Part shown: positions 41,386 through 50,999 of the stretch, piece after piece
How positions within the stretch are numbered: the stretch's first letter is position 1
Layout: every line of letters starts with the position of its first letter
Assembly (NCBI GenBank): GCA_039704465.1
Contig: JASFAU010000003.1
Span: forward strand, 1,798,001 to 1,862,000
DNA: 64,000 nt
Direction: 5' to 3'
Source of the DNA: Plasmodiophora brassicae
Taxonomy: Eukaryota > Endomyxa > Phytomyxea > Plasmodiophorida > Plasmodiophoridae
The notes under the pieces: generated by a model
What the model saw: only the letters and a program-made list of their open reading frames with translations
Told to the model about the DNA's origin: nothing
Database searches by the model: none
Translations under genes and position numbers: made by a program

Positions 41386-43145
41386 TCAGGAATGCATTAG
41401 GAACCATGTACGGGCGCCCGCCATCAGATCGCGCCAGTCCTCGACAAGGCGGACGATGCCCGGGCCCTGTGCCGCTCGCAGCAGGTCGATCTCGAGCTGC
41501 CTGCTCTTCGGCTTTCTTTTGACGGCGACGCGGGCCCCGTCCGGCCGTCGCAGAAGGCGCACCGACACGCCCGACGACGAGTCGAATTCGGCCTCAACGA
41601 CGTCCCGGGTGCGAAGGCGCTTCGGCGGAGCTGTGACGACGTCCCCGAGGAACGTTGCGAGGAACGCGCCGATGAGCGCAGCGCGTGACTGGACCTCGAG
41701 CGCGGCGGCGACCCGAACTCGTCCGGATAGGGGAACGGCGGCGACAGGTCGGCCTTGTGGCCGTCGAGCAGGCGGTCGTACTCGACAGCGTACTGACGGA
41801 CGGCGTCGGCAAAAGTGAACAGCGGGCGCAGGTACTCCAGCTTGACGGTGCCGTCTTCGGCAAAGGCGCGGGCACTGGGCCCTCGGACCGAACGGCCGTC
41901 GTAGCGGGCGCGGTCGGTCCGGTCGAGCTGGTCGACGTTGTCCGGATTGCACAGATCACCCGGCGGGATGACCAGCGGAACCGGATCCTGCTCCACGTCG
42001 TTGCCGAACAGATCAAACGACGGCAACGGGTGCAGGACGAGCGAGGCGCGCACAGTCTCGTCCGGCTTGTCACGGTCGTCCTCGTCGGCGAGGTCTGGGA
42101 CCAGAACATACGGCTGAGCTCGGCCACCGCCACACAGCAGACCGAAGACGCGTAGCCGGGCGCGATCGTCGCGAGGCGCTTGGCGCAGGACGCCCAGCTG
42201 AGCGATGAGGGAGGCGGCCATGGCGACAGCCATCTTCCGGAAGTCCTTGTGGTCGCAGTCTTCCATCACGTCGTGCGCGCCGATCTCGGCCAGCAATATG
42301 GGGAGACGACGGGCGCGCCGCATCGGATCATCGTTGCCGGTCACCGGCGTCGCCGACAGCGTCACCGCGTAGTCGACGAACTGGTCAGGAAACCCGTCCA
42401 GCACCTGGGCAAGCGCAAACCCGACATGCGAGAAGATGCTGGGCGATTGCGATTCGGGGACGCGCAACGCCGCGTCCAGCACGCGATCCCACACGCGGCC
42501 GTGGAATTGGAGCTCGGGGCGGCAGAGCGGGCTCGGGACGAAAGTCCTGAGCGGCAGCGCGGCAAGCAGGTACGCGATCTTGACGCTCAGCTGGTCGCTG
42601 TTGTGGTTCGGGCGCAGGATGTGGCTGGCAGCGAATGAGAAATCACGGTCGGGCATGGCGGCCTCGTGCAGGTCGTCGGGCATTGGTAGTTGGAGCGGGG
42701 AGAACCGCCTCTGCGAATCAAACAGGTCGGCGAGCGCAAACGCCGCCACGTGGACGACGCCGTACCCGGCTAAGGAGTGCGCTCGCGCCACCGACACGAT
42801 TCGGTAGCACGCGCCTCGACGGCGCGGGTCCGTTGTCAGATAGCCGAACGCAACAAGTTTCGCGAGCTTGGCAAGACTGCCGCACGTGAACGGGACGTCG
42901 GCAGGCAACGGTGCGGGCCGATGCAGGCACGAATAGAAGTTGTCGATGAACGCGGTCCGGTCCTCGCTGGGCGCCTCGTCATCCCAGACGAAGAAGTCGT
43001 GAAGGTCTGCGCGTTTGAGGTACCGCAGGACTCTGCCACCAAGGCTGCCAATTTTGAGACGCGCCCGCCCTTGACTGAGGTCGCGTACGACGACGGCGAC
43101 CTCCTGGGCTGTCGTCGTGTCGGTGATGCGTCTGTTGCTGTCCAT
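41386..43145 (-). CDS. Large novel domain fused to a protein-kinase N-lobe, frameshifted
   Basis: From the ATG at 43145 the frame runs to about 41720 (..YPDEFG) and must shift by one base in a GGG run to continue ALEVQSRAALIGAFLATFLGDVV. The first ~470 residues are unrecognised. They have winged-helix-like stretches and an FFVWDDEAPSEDR segment. The C-terminal part reads FDSSSGVSVRLLRRPDGARVAVKRKPKS..LEIDLLRAAQGPGIVRLVEDW. This looks like a kinase N-lobe, with the VAVK lysine and a helix-C glutamate. The frame stops soon after, at 41386, with no HRD or DFG motif seen. A further exon near 41370-41290 (FAYYFSYAAYMPGRR) is possible. The gene may be a pseudogene or a real fusion with an unresolved 3' end. 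Confidence 0.55.
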
Positions 43146-43269
43146 GTCGGTCGGAGTGCGGGCTCCGGGCGGTGAGCGGGCGGCGGCGGGCGGCGGCCGG
43201 CGGCGAGTGCGGGCGGCATCCCCGAAAGCCCCCTCCCCGTGTCCGCGTCACGCAACATCCCCGCAGTCC

Positions 43270-43734
43270 TCATCACGGAACGGCGGGCCCCAGGTTGCGT
43301 CTGACCTGCACGCATTGCAGGTGCACCGGGACTGCCCAACCCGGAAGGTGGCACTGCGTGTACCAACGATTACCGTCGAGTTGCACGTCGTTGCATCGTG
43401 TGGACATCTGGTGCGAGCGCTGACTCCCAATCATACTAAGTACGTATTCAGTGGGCTGTTCGAGGATGTGTTAACTCCAGACATGGCGTCGATTCTGGAG
43501 CTGTACTTCTTGCCCAGGTCGGCGCTGTTCGAACTCGAGGATGTGTTAACTCCAGACATGGCGTCGATTCTGGAGCTGTACTTCTTGCCCAGGTCGGCGC
43601 TGTTCGAACTGTGGGTCTACACCCACGAGCGCGCCGCGGTCGTCGAAGCGTCCGAGCGCACCGGCTGCCGGGTCATGATCGACCGGAAGCCGGACGACGC
43701 TGATCTCGTCGACTGTCTCCCGGCAACAACGTGA
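43270..43734 (+). CDS. Unrecognised coding segment with a 25-residue in-frame duplication
   Basis: The plus-strand frame reads DLHALQVHRDCPTRKVALRVPTITVELHVVASCG. Then LFEDVLTPDMASILELYFLPRSALFEL appears twice in tandem, before WVYTHERAAVVEASERTGCRVMIDRKPDDADLVD and a TGA. Composition and hydropathy look like a folded protein rather than a shadow frame. The start is not certain: the frame is open back to 43117, over the promoter of the divergent gene. The family is unknown. Further exons may lie downstream to about 44150. Confidence 0.4.
   Translation, partial: SSRNGGPQVASDLHALQVHRDCPTRKVALRVPTITVELHVVASCGHLVRALTPNHTKYVFSGLFEDVLTPDMASILELYFLPRSALFELEDVLTPDMASILELYFLPRSALFELWVYTHERAAVVEASERTGCRVMIDRKPDDADLVDCLPATT
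43461..43610 (+). repeat. Perfect 75-bp tandem duplication
   Basis: CGAGGATGTGTTAACTCCAG... occurs at 43461 and again at 43536, with identical 75-bp units. The unit length is a multiple of three, so the reading frame is kept. Confidence 0.95.
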
Positions 43735-43977
43735 GGCCGAGGCCAAGGCGCAGTTCGAGGCCCGCCTTCAGAAGGTGTCGGCGAGGTCCGGTCTGCGACC
43801 GTCGCTGCGGCGCTCGTTCCAGTCCATCGGGAGACGCGTGCATCGGCGGTCGAATACGCGGCGTTCGCCGCGCCCCGCGATGGCCCCCCGTCGCCGTCGT
43901 CGCCGGCGCCGTTCATCATCGGCACGCCCGCAGCCGAATCGTCCACGCCAGGATCGCCGTCCTCGGCGATCACCTTG

Positions 43978-44155
43978 GTCATCTTGGTATAGAATCGGCC
44001 ACTTGGGCGACGCCCCGTTTCAGGTCGGCGATGCGGCCGCGCCGGGCTTCCACCGTGATGTCGGACTCCACAACTTTGAACTCCTCGTCGTCGTTCAGGT
44101 CGAGGTCGCGCTCCAGGCTCCGATCCTCCTCCGTCATGGCAAAGCGCGACTGGGC
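43978..44155 (-). other. Possible short exon of unknown gene
   Basis: The minus frame reads MTEEDRSLERDLDLNDDEEFKVVESDITVEARRGRI... and ends ..AQVADSIPR. It is acidic and helix-forming, and it lies next to an acidic frame at 43990-43900 (TKMTKVIAEDGDPGVDDS). It might be part of one small gene, but no family or splice signal confirms it. Confidence 0.3.
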
Positions 44156-44247
44156 GAACCGCTTGTCGTCGGTACATGTAGTCGAGCTCGTCCTGGTGGC
44201 CAGCGCTCGTCTGGCCCGGTTTCTTCCCAAAGCACGTGCGCACGTGC

Positions 44248-44505
44248 CACTTGTCTGCCGCCGCACGCGCTACCAAGGCTTCGAGCATAAACGATAGCAG
44301 GCATCGTTTGCGATCGAGGTCGGTGTCGAGCATAGTGCCCATGAACCCGGCGACAAGAGCAGACGCGAACGGGTGATTCGGGTAGACCATTGCGGCTACA
44401 CGGGATAGAAATAGCGCCAGGTTAGAAAGACGACCGGCACCAGGGTCGCGCTTCAAATCAGCACGTCCACCACCCGCGAGCTTCAGTTGCAGGAATTCCA
44501 GGGCC
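44248..44505 (-). pseudogene. Truncated duplicate of the Crinkler-type NTPase gene
   Basis: About 255 bp are closely similar to 8401-8653 inside the NTPase gene, including RDPGAGRLSNLALFLSRVAAMVYPNHPFASALVA. Neither the P-loop nor the N-terminal domains are present, and the flanks are unrelated. It is therefore a fragment left by duplication or recombination, most likely non-functional. Confidence 0.85.
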
Positions 44506-44875
44506 TCGGTTGGCGATAAGCCAACGGGGGTCCTGCACGGTTGCCGCGCTCAGTGTCGCTACTGGCCACTGTAGCCAGAGGCCGACGGATCGGAGTGCCC
44601 CTGCCGATGGTCGTTTCAAAGCAGCGTCAATGTTGGGTGCGGCTGGTTCCGATCGCACGATACAGGCCGAGCGTGCTCAAGTTCGGCTCATGGGCATAGG
44701 ACGGGCGTCAGCGTCACGGGCCGCATCGAATCGTCGACCGCGCCCCGACCCGTCCCGTCCACCATCCCTGCGCCGCCACACCAGCGGCACGGCGGCCACC
44801 ACCACCACCACTTGCATCTACGTCCACGCTCCCACCCGCTGATGGTCTGCTCCTAAGACGCTCGCCGTTGCCGAC
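44506..44875. other. Intergenic upstream of the ubiquitin-like gene
   Basis: About 370 bp with no recognised gene. A CCACCACCACCACC-type short run occurs near 44796. It presumably holds the promoter of the UBL gene. Confidence 0.35.
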
Positions 44876-45187
44876 ATGGTCCTTCTTTTCATTAAGAAGA
44901 CCACCGGCAAGACGATCGCTGTCGACCTTGATTTGGCCTCCAGTGTCCAAACGTTGAAAGAGACGCTATTCGCCGTCGAAGGCTTCCAGCCGTCGCGTCA
45001 GACGCTCATCTTCGCCGGGCGGGTCCTCAAGGACGACGCCGCGGTGTCCTCGTATAATATCTCCAAGGAATGCAGCATCCAGCTGTTCCATAGCGCCGCC
45101 CCCAGTCTCGATGGCGATGGCAGTCAGGTACTAGAGCGCCGCGGCTCACCCGTTATGTTCATGGGTCGGCTGATCCTGTCAGCGTAG
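44876..45187 (+). CDS. Ubiquitin-like domain protein
   Basis: The ATG at 44876 begins MVLLFIKKTTGKTIAVDLDLASSVQTLK and continues ..LIFAGRVLKDDAAVSSYNISKECSIQLF. This is a clear ubiquitin fold, with K and IFAG..L.D....YNI positions preserved but no C-terminal GG. The frame stops at 45187. A better model may splice at 45127 (CAG|GTACTA) to an acceptor at 45183, giving a C-terminal extension to 45398. Either way it looks like an integral UBL adaptor or shuttle-type protein rather than a conjugated modifier. The extension has no recognised domain. Confidence 0.75.
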   Translation: MVLLFIKKTTGKTIAVDLDLASSVQTLKETLFAVEGFQPSRQTLIFAGRVLKDDAAVSSYNISKECSIQLFHSAAPSLDGDGSQVLERRGSPVMFMGRLILSA

Positions 45188-45903
45188 GCCTCCTACGGGG
45201 GCGATGCACTCAGACCGCGCGCAGGCGTGTCGGCAGGAGTCCAGCAGGGCGCGTTGTAGTCGCTCCGACAACGGCCCCAGGGAGTCGTCGCGTCCTGTCC
45301 AGCAAATGTTAGAGGCCACCGGGACTGCATTAGGCGACTGCTCGTACCTGTCATGGACGTGCACGACGGTCGCCCAGACGTGTCGGGCGCGTCGGTAGGT
45401 GTTCAGCAGGTGTGGCTGTCGTGCGTTCGACGTTGGTCCGTGCGGCTGGCCTGTGGCGACGTCGGCACAGGCGGGGCAGACACGCGCGTCTCGACGTTGA
45501 CAGCCTGCGACGTGCGATGACGAACACAACGAACGGCATATGTCAGGCGGCCGTGTACGACGAAGCAGTGGACAACGTTGCAACCAGCTGTGCGCCGAGG
45601 AAGCCCAGCAAGGAGTCGGCGCCTGCTTACTGTGAGCGGCCTCCAAATCAACGACGTAGATGGCCTCAACCGGGCATTGACATCGTGCAGGAGGCCCCGG
45701 AGGACGAGGCACGCTCCACCGTGTACACGATGCAGCGTGAGCTGGGTGCACCACACCGCCGTCCGCACACACCTTCAGCAAGAACTATAAAAGTCAACCC
45801 AGCCATATTTTTGGAACCCCTCCCCGGTTTTATGCATAACGGAGACAAGGGGTACACAGCTGTCATCTGGCCTTACTCAGCGAGCCGCTCGGTGATGTGC
45901 TAT
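45188..45903. other. Unassigned stretch
   Basis: Opposing frames overlap here: a possible UBL exon on plus (45183-45398) and a Cys/Arg-rich minus frame. Part of it (45420-45590) is a diverged relative of 3600-3780. No product is assigned. Confidence 0.3.
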
Positions 45904-47470
45904 TTATTTGGGGACAACGTTTACAGTTCGTCTGGTAGGCGTCTTGGCGTTGGTCGCCAGCGACGCAGTCGGCGGCGTCTTCCGCTGCGATTTGAACATA
46001 TTGACACGACAGAACGATGCCGTCGATTTGCTGATTCCGACAACCGACCAGAATGTCGTCCAGACGGACGGTGAATAAAAGTCGGGGGCTGTCGCGACTG
46101 GCGAAACGCCGACGTAAATGAGCTGCGTCAGGCCAAGTAGGGCAGTCCAACGCGCGAGGCGGGCTACAAAAGCGTCCATATCTGCATCCACGCGGTCGCT
46201 ACTGCGACGGAAATGGGCGCGAAGGTTTTTGGTCTCCATCACGAATCGCATCGAGTGGTTCATAAAGTGAACGCCAATTACCAGTTGACAGAAGCAATTA
46301 ACGGCACCCGCAATCGCCGCCACATTGAGAGCCACGCTTGGACCGATGGCACGTCCCACTCCAGGAACGCTCAACGTTAACGACGCCAACGTATCAAGGG
46401 CAATTGGGACGAAGACCATCAGACTTGTCCGGGCGATCCGAACGGGTGTCCATCTAGGTCTGCTGTCGGTCGGCGCCTGACGCATTCGCTGCCAGAACAG
46501 CGCGGCTAGAACATCACTGGCGAAATTAACACCGGACAGCTGGGTGCCGAAGAAGTAGACAATGCCACTGGGTAGGTTGGATGTCGACATGAATCCACCA
46601 ATGGCCAGTACACATCCATTCATGGTGCAGGTCACCATCTCCAACATCAGCGATATGGATGGCAGATTCCAGGAATTGCTCAACACGAACTGACAGGTAG
46701 TGCCGACGGACCGCCTCGCTGTAACCGTCGTCCTTGAATAGTCGATGACAATGAAGCGCATTCGTTGCACGAGCCAAGCAACAGCAAGAACTGCCGTCGT
46801 GAGATAGATGATGGCCGGTACCCATCGAACAAAGATCTGGTAGACGGGCGATAAGTACGCCGCCACCCAAACGTTGACGTCGAGGCGCCCTCGCAGTTGT
46901 GCACCGGGATTGTCGGCAATAGCTTTCAGGACGCTGTTAAAATCGAACGTCTTCAACTCGGCCAACATGATTGGAAGGCGTCGGGTCGCCAATATGGCAG
47001 ATGGTCTCGTGTCATCGACACTGAACGCGAACAGGCCCATGACATTATCGCCGTCATCTACACTCTTGTCAGCAATCCGAATGACGACAGAGACACGCCG
47101 AATATGTACCAATGAAGGCGGCTGCGACTCCAGCATCAGAGAGTACCGTAGCCATCCGTTGCAACGAGCATGACAATAGAAGTGGGGATCCCTGTACGAG
47201 GAAGACAGCGTGTCCCGATACACCCTTCAGTCCGACAACGCATGGGTCGCCATCAAACACGGTCACATTCGGAAACGCAATGACGGATTCAGCATTGTCA
47301 CTCGGCTGTACACCCGTGTTGGACATGACCGTAGTCACGTACGGTATATCAACCAGGACTCGCATCGTCCCATTAGCGCTGCTGCCATTCATGGCTACGA
47401 CCTGCAGGCCGGCGTCAACCCCACAGGTCGCAAGCATGGCGACCATAGCCACCAGCAATTGCATCTTCAT
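45904..47470 (-). CDS. Receptor-like seven-pass membrane protein, paralogue C
   Basis: Exon 1 is 47470-47110 and exon 2 is 47057-45904, with a 52-nt GTACAT...GTAG intron in the same phase as paralogues A and B, giving 504 aa. The signal peptide is MKMQLLVAMVAMLATCGVDA. The ectodomain has several N-glycosylation sites (NGS, NGT, NVT) and GVSGHAVFLVQGSPLLLSCSLQRM..GVAAAFIG. It then shows DVNVWVAAYLSPVYQIFVRWVPAIIYL and six more hydrophobic segments. It is far more diverged from A and B than they are from each other, but shares exon layout and motifs such as LAIGGFMSTSNLP versus LAVGGYHSTANLP. The function is presumably in sensing at the cell surface (inference). Confidence 0.78.
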
Positions 47471-47593
47471 CACAAATGACCCCACGTACAGGTTAGCGAT
47501 CGCGTCGGGTACGGGCGACTAAAGTATGCTGGATGTTAGAATTCGTGGGTGCCACTTTGATGACTGCTTTCATTATCGATCGGCGGAAATCTA

Positions 47594-47830
47594 CTACGAT
47601 CGGCACCCAGGTCTGACTCTATTGTGGTTGGCACAACCCGACGTCTGGCGCGCCTCGACTTGACCGTGTCGACACGTCAAAAGCGACCCGGTCGATTTGC
47701 TGGTACCAGGCTGCAACTCAGAAGAGGCGTAGACGAGAGTGGGGTGTGTGAAGTCGCTGAGCAATAGGCAAAGCACGACCCCGACAATGGCAGCGACGTT
47801 GCAAGCAGGCATCCGCACCGAGCACAAACC
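47594..47830 (-). pseudogene. Decayed 3' fragment of a seven-pass receptor copy
   Basis: The minus frame contains SKSTGSLLTCRHGQVEARQT, matching SKSTASFCRVNMFKSQRKT at the end of paralogue C. The nucleotide string around GTCGATTTGCTG is shared with about 46021-46032. Only the last membrane segment region is left, out of frame with the rest. Confidence 0.6.
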
Positions 47831-48059
47831 CCCACATTGTGACCGTTCTCCGTTAACGCTGACGCCTAATCTACAGCGGTCGGGTCGGAGAACATGACGG
47901 TTACCCGTTCAATTCGCATGCCGGTAATGCCATGAGTAGTTGGTCGCAGCCTGCCGCATTCGCTGGGCAGAAAAAAGCGGTGATGACGGTTGGGACCACC
48001 AAACGATATATAGACCTTTCAATTCCATTATAGACGCGCACAGGACATGTTTGGATTAG

Positions 48060-48450
48060 CACTTGACGCCGGTACCGGCCACAAATGACCACGACACAAG
48101 AGAATTGTGTAGCCTTGTACAACCTTCACGATGCGCTGTGGGGACGGCGTCTTGTTGGCGTCTGCTGACGCCGCCTCAATCGGCCGGGATTGTCGCTCCG
48201 ATCACCACTGCCCAGAATGGTGTCCAGACCGGCGGCGAGTACATCGATGGCAAAGTGGCGACTGGAACCACTCCTACGAACACGATCTCGATGCTATGCA
48301 CGCGATGTGCCTTCGAACTGTGTCTGCATGCGGCATCGGCGTTATTTGCGAAAGCCTTCCAGTGGTCAGACTTGGAATTTATTTGTTCGAAATTTCGCGA
48401 TTCGCTGGCACGACTGGAGTCAGTCGTGCCACCATCACTGTTCACGATCT
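48060..48450 (-). pseudogene. Second decayed fragment of a seven-pass receptor copy
   Basis: IVFVGVVPVATLPSMYSPPVWTPFWAVV (about 48285-48200) aligns with LIYVGVSPVATAPDFYSPSVWTTFWSVV in paralogue C. The preceding helix (DHWKAFANNADAACRH) also matches loosely. The continuation is frameshifted and lacks the N-terminal exon. Confidence 0.7.
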
Positions 48451-48660
48451 CGGTATGTCCTGCCCGCGCGCAGCATCATTGTTTCCTCTAAGGCTCAACC
48501 GTTGTTTGATAAGATGCATTTGTTGGTGCACCTACCCGATGTAACGCTTCGCTGGGGTCCTTTGTACGGATTCATCTGGACGTTCCCCATGGAGCGTCGG
48601 ATTTTCTTTATGAAGGAGAACCTGGAATCGAGGATTTCCCCTGAATATCGCTGGCAACCT
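48440..48660 (+). pseudogene. Remnant resembling a CACTA/Tnp2-type transposase (DUF4218 region)
   Basis: The plus frame reads FDKMHLLVHLPDVTLRWGPLYGFIWTFPMERRIFFMKENLESR. The pattern (..HLL.HLPD....GPL..FWTFPFER....K) is that of the DUF4218-like C-terminal part of plant and fungal CACTA transposases. No other part of the element or termini is seen. The identification is from motif pattern only. Confidence 0.5.
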
Positions 48661-48877
48661 CCAGATGACATTGGGTGCTGGTTTCCTACGAGGCCATTAT
48701 CACCAGTGCTATTCTGTGGCAAACGACAGCGTCCTTTTCTTTGGCGACAACCCAGGCAGCGTCGAAGACGCCATGCCAGCTAATCTCGCGATGCTACCTA
48801 TTGAAGTTCGCCCTCCGCTTTCGACATACGAACTGTCAGACGACCGGCAGCGTCGCCGGGTCGTCTGCGCGCGCGTC

Positions 48878-49060
48878 CACTTTCTTTCGAAAGCTCTGTG
48901 GTACAGACATGGTAACCGTCATGAACATCTGTACATGGTCTCGACAAGGGCGCTACATTCTTGGCGATACGAGACGAACTGTGTCACATATGCCAACGCT
49001 AACGGGCCACCCGACCCTGGTTGTATGGTGACTTTGTTTCCAGCTGACGGTGGCCCGTCC
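48878..49060 (+). repeat. Dispersed repeat copy (left half, uninterrupted)
   Basis: Closely similar to 3805-3960 and then to 6938-6968. It is continuous where the copy at 3.96 kb is split by the hAT, so it represents the empty-site arrangement (..GGTTGTATGGTGACTTTGTTTCC..). Confidence 0.8.
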
Positions 49061-49164
49061 GACGCGCAAGCCCACCCGGGCCTTCGTCAGTTCCGCCCCG
49101 TTTAGTAAGGCGCGCGCCCACGTCTTCGTGATATCCATCCGCGCCTGAATCGGTTCGTGCTGCA

Positions 49165-49561
49165 GTCAGGCGGAGCATCGCCATCCTACCAACGTCCTGC
49201 TGCACAGGATCGGCACATCCGGTTTCGTCCTGGCGGCCGTCGCGACCCCTGGCCTGTTACCGGCAACGGTCATTGCCGTTCAGGTCGGGATCGTGTCGTT
49301 CCCCGTGTTCCGGCACCACGACACGGGCCTAGCGGAAGCGGCCGTCGTCCTGCTCGCCTACGTATAATCGGCGCCAAACTGTGGGCCGGCAACACGACGC
49401 GCGCTCTGCTGGCCATGGCCTGGGCCTACGCCTGCGCATGGACCGGGCACTTCAACTTTGAACACAACAGACCGACCACGTTCGTGTACCCGACGTTCTC
49501 CCTGGTCTGCGACCTGATCGCCTGGGCCGAATGGATCACCGGCGCCACCATTGTCCTGTAG
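49165..49561 (+). pseudogene. Mpo1-like/DUF962 protein gene, 5'-incomplete and frameshifted
   Basis: The frame starting about 49167 reads QAEHRHPTNVLLHRIGTSGFVLAAVA, then IVSFPVFRHHDTGLAEAAVVLLAY, and stops at TAA. A one-base shift at about 49362-49366 restores IGAKLWAGNTTRALLAMAWAYACAWTGHFNFEHNRPTTFVYPTFSL to the stop at 49561. EH..P.N...H.IGT and GHF.FE.NRP are the DUF962 hallmarks; the yeast member Mpo1 is a dioxygenase acting on 2-hydroxy fatty acids. The N-terminal segment with the first membrane helix was not found, and the repeat at 48.9-49.06 kb lies just upstream. It is either a pseudogene or a gene with an assembly indel and an unseen first exon. Confidence 0.7.
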
Positions 49562-49809
49562 ACGGCCCGAACTATAAACGTTCCCGAAATGAGCGTTAAC
49601 AGAGCTTTCATAAAGAGCGGCATCTAGTCGCAACCCCTGGCCATTGCATTGATAAGCGGGTGTCGCACCAGCTGAATGCAGTCGTTGTCGTCGTCGGGCG
49701 ACCCGGTTCCTCGGGATCGCCATCGTCGGGTTGTGGGGTCCGCGCGCGCCCGATTCGGGGGCGGGGGCGCGCGCGCGCTTCTCGTCCCGCAGGTCGACCA
49801 TCGACAGCG

Positions 49810-50781
49810 ATGGCGGCCCAGGTTGCGCCGATGGGCGGCGCCGACGACCACCACACGTGCTCGATATGCCTGGAGGCGCCCGCCAGGTCGGTGCGCCCGT
49901 CGTCCTGCGCCCACACGTTCTGCCGTCGCTGCCTGATGGACTGGGCCGCGGTCACCAACCTCTGCCCGCTGTACGTGACGCACGCGGCGCCCCCCGTCGC
50001 ACGACGACAATGGGCACTGACGACCGTCGGCGCAGGTGTAAATCCCGGTTCACCCACATCGTCCAAGGCGGCGTCCGGATTCGCGTCCAGCACAGGGAAC
50101 AGGCGGAGAGCAGAGCCGAAGGTACACTGCTGCAGTCGGACGTCTGACGGTTCCTGGACTAACCTGTCGCCATGCCCGCTACCTACAGACGTCGGCGACG
50201 ATGGCGAATTCGACGACGACGGGCTGGCAGAGGCCGCCGCCGCGCACGACGAATTCGGCGACAGCGACGAATTCAATGCCTACGACCTGCAGGACGGGTT
50301 CCTGGTCAACGAAGATGCCGTGGCACCACGACGGCAGCGGCTCATTCGCCGAAGCACGTCGATGCGCGTCCGAGCGGCCAGGTCGGCGGAGCAGGCACCC
50401 CCGGCCGCCGCCCGTCTCCCCAGGACCGCGTCGTCCACTCAGCATCGTCGTCGTCGTCACGTTCTGTCGGAATCTTCGTCGTCGTCGTCTGATGATGATG
50501 ATGACGCTGATGATGGTCGGCATGCGGTCCAGCACGGCCCTGGCGCCGTTCTCGTGCCAGAAACGCCTCCCAGGCGGGCGCCCGCGTCGCACAACAACCA
50601 CCGACCGGTGCCTGGCGTATCGCCAGTGCCAGAGAGCCCCGACATCAGCAGGCAACGGAGCCAGTGGTTCGACGACAGCGGCAGCAGTAACAACAGTGGA
50701 CCGCGACGACGGGGGCCGATCCCCCGGGTGTCGATCGTCGCCCAGTTCGCCGAGCGCATGGCCCGGTATGGGCCCATATAA
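49810..50781 (+). CDS. RING-finger E3 ubiquitin ligase (TOPORS/PHRF-like RING)
   Basis: Three exons, 49810-49970, 50036-50121 and 50189-50781, giving 279 aa. The RING is assembled across the first intron. HTCSICLEAPARSVRPSSCAHTFCRRCLMDW..LCPL joins CKSRFTHI, a complete C3HC4 set. The CPLCKSRF ending is typical of TOPORS/PHRF1-like RINGs. The third exon is acidic, then Arg/Ser-rich with a Ser/Asp run (SESSSSSSDDDDDADD) and several SP/TP sites. It ends FAERMARYGPI. It is probably a nuclear E3. Substrates cannot be inferred. Confidence 0.85.
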   Translation: MAAQVAPMGGADDHHTCSICLEAPARSVRPSSCAHTFCRRCLMDWAAVTNLCPLYVTHAAPPVARRQWALTTVGAGVNPGSPTSSKAASGFASSTGNRRRAEPKVHCCSRTSDGSWTNLSPCPLPTDVGDDGEFDDDGLAEAAAAHDEFGDSDEFNAYDLQDGFLVNEDAVAPRRQRLIRRSTSMRVRAARSAEQAPPAAARLPRTASSTQHRRRRHVLSESSSSSSDDDDDADDGRHAVQHGPGAVLVPETPPRRAPASHNNHRPVPGVSPVPESPDISRQRSQWFDDSGSSNNSGPRRRGPIPRVSIVAQFAERMARYGPI

Positions 50782-50879
50782 CGCCAGTTGGACGTCAGCT
50801 GACGTGCATCGACCTGGGCGTCACTTTGGCGGCGCCTGCCTCCTTTAATTTGTAGGTACATACGTAGGGTCGTGACCAC

Positions 50880-50898
50880 CGCGCGCGCGCGCGCGCGT
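50880..50898. repeat. (CG)n simple repeat
   Basis: A run of alternating CG (CGCGCGCGCGCGCGCG) in the intergenic space after the RING gene. Confidence 0.9.
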
Positions 50899-50999
50899 TC
50901 GACATCACTCCCGGGCACAGGCCTTGTGTCTCAGTTTATTGTTAGCGCTGTGTCCCCGTCGCGTCGCATCAGGGGGGCGCGTTTCCGACCGGCATCGTC

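Noticed and set aside
50880..50898. Possible origin or Z-DNA functional element at the (CG)n run
   Set aside because: A short dinucleotide run in a GC-rich genome is not evidence of function.
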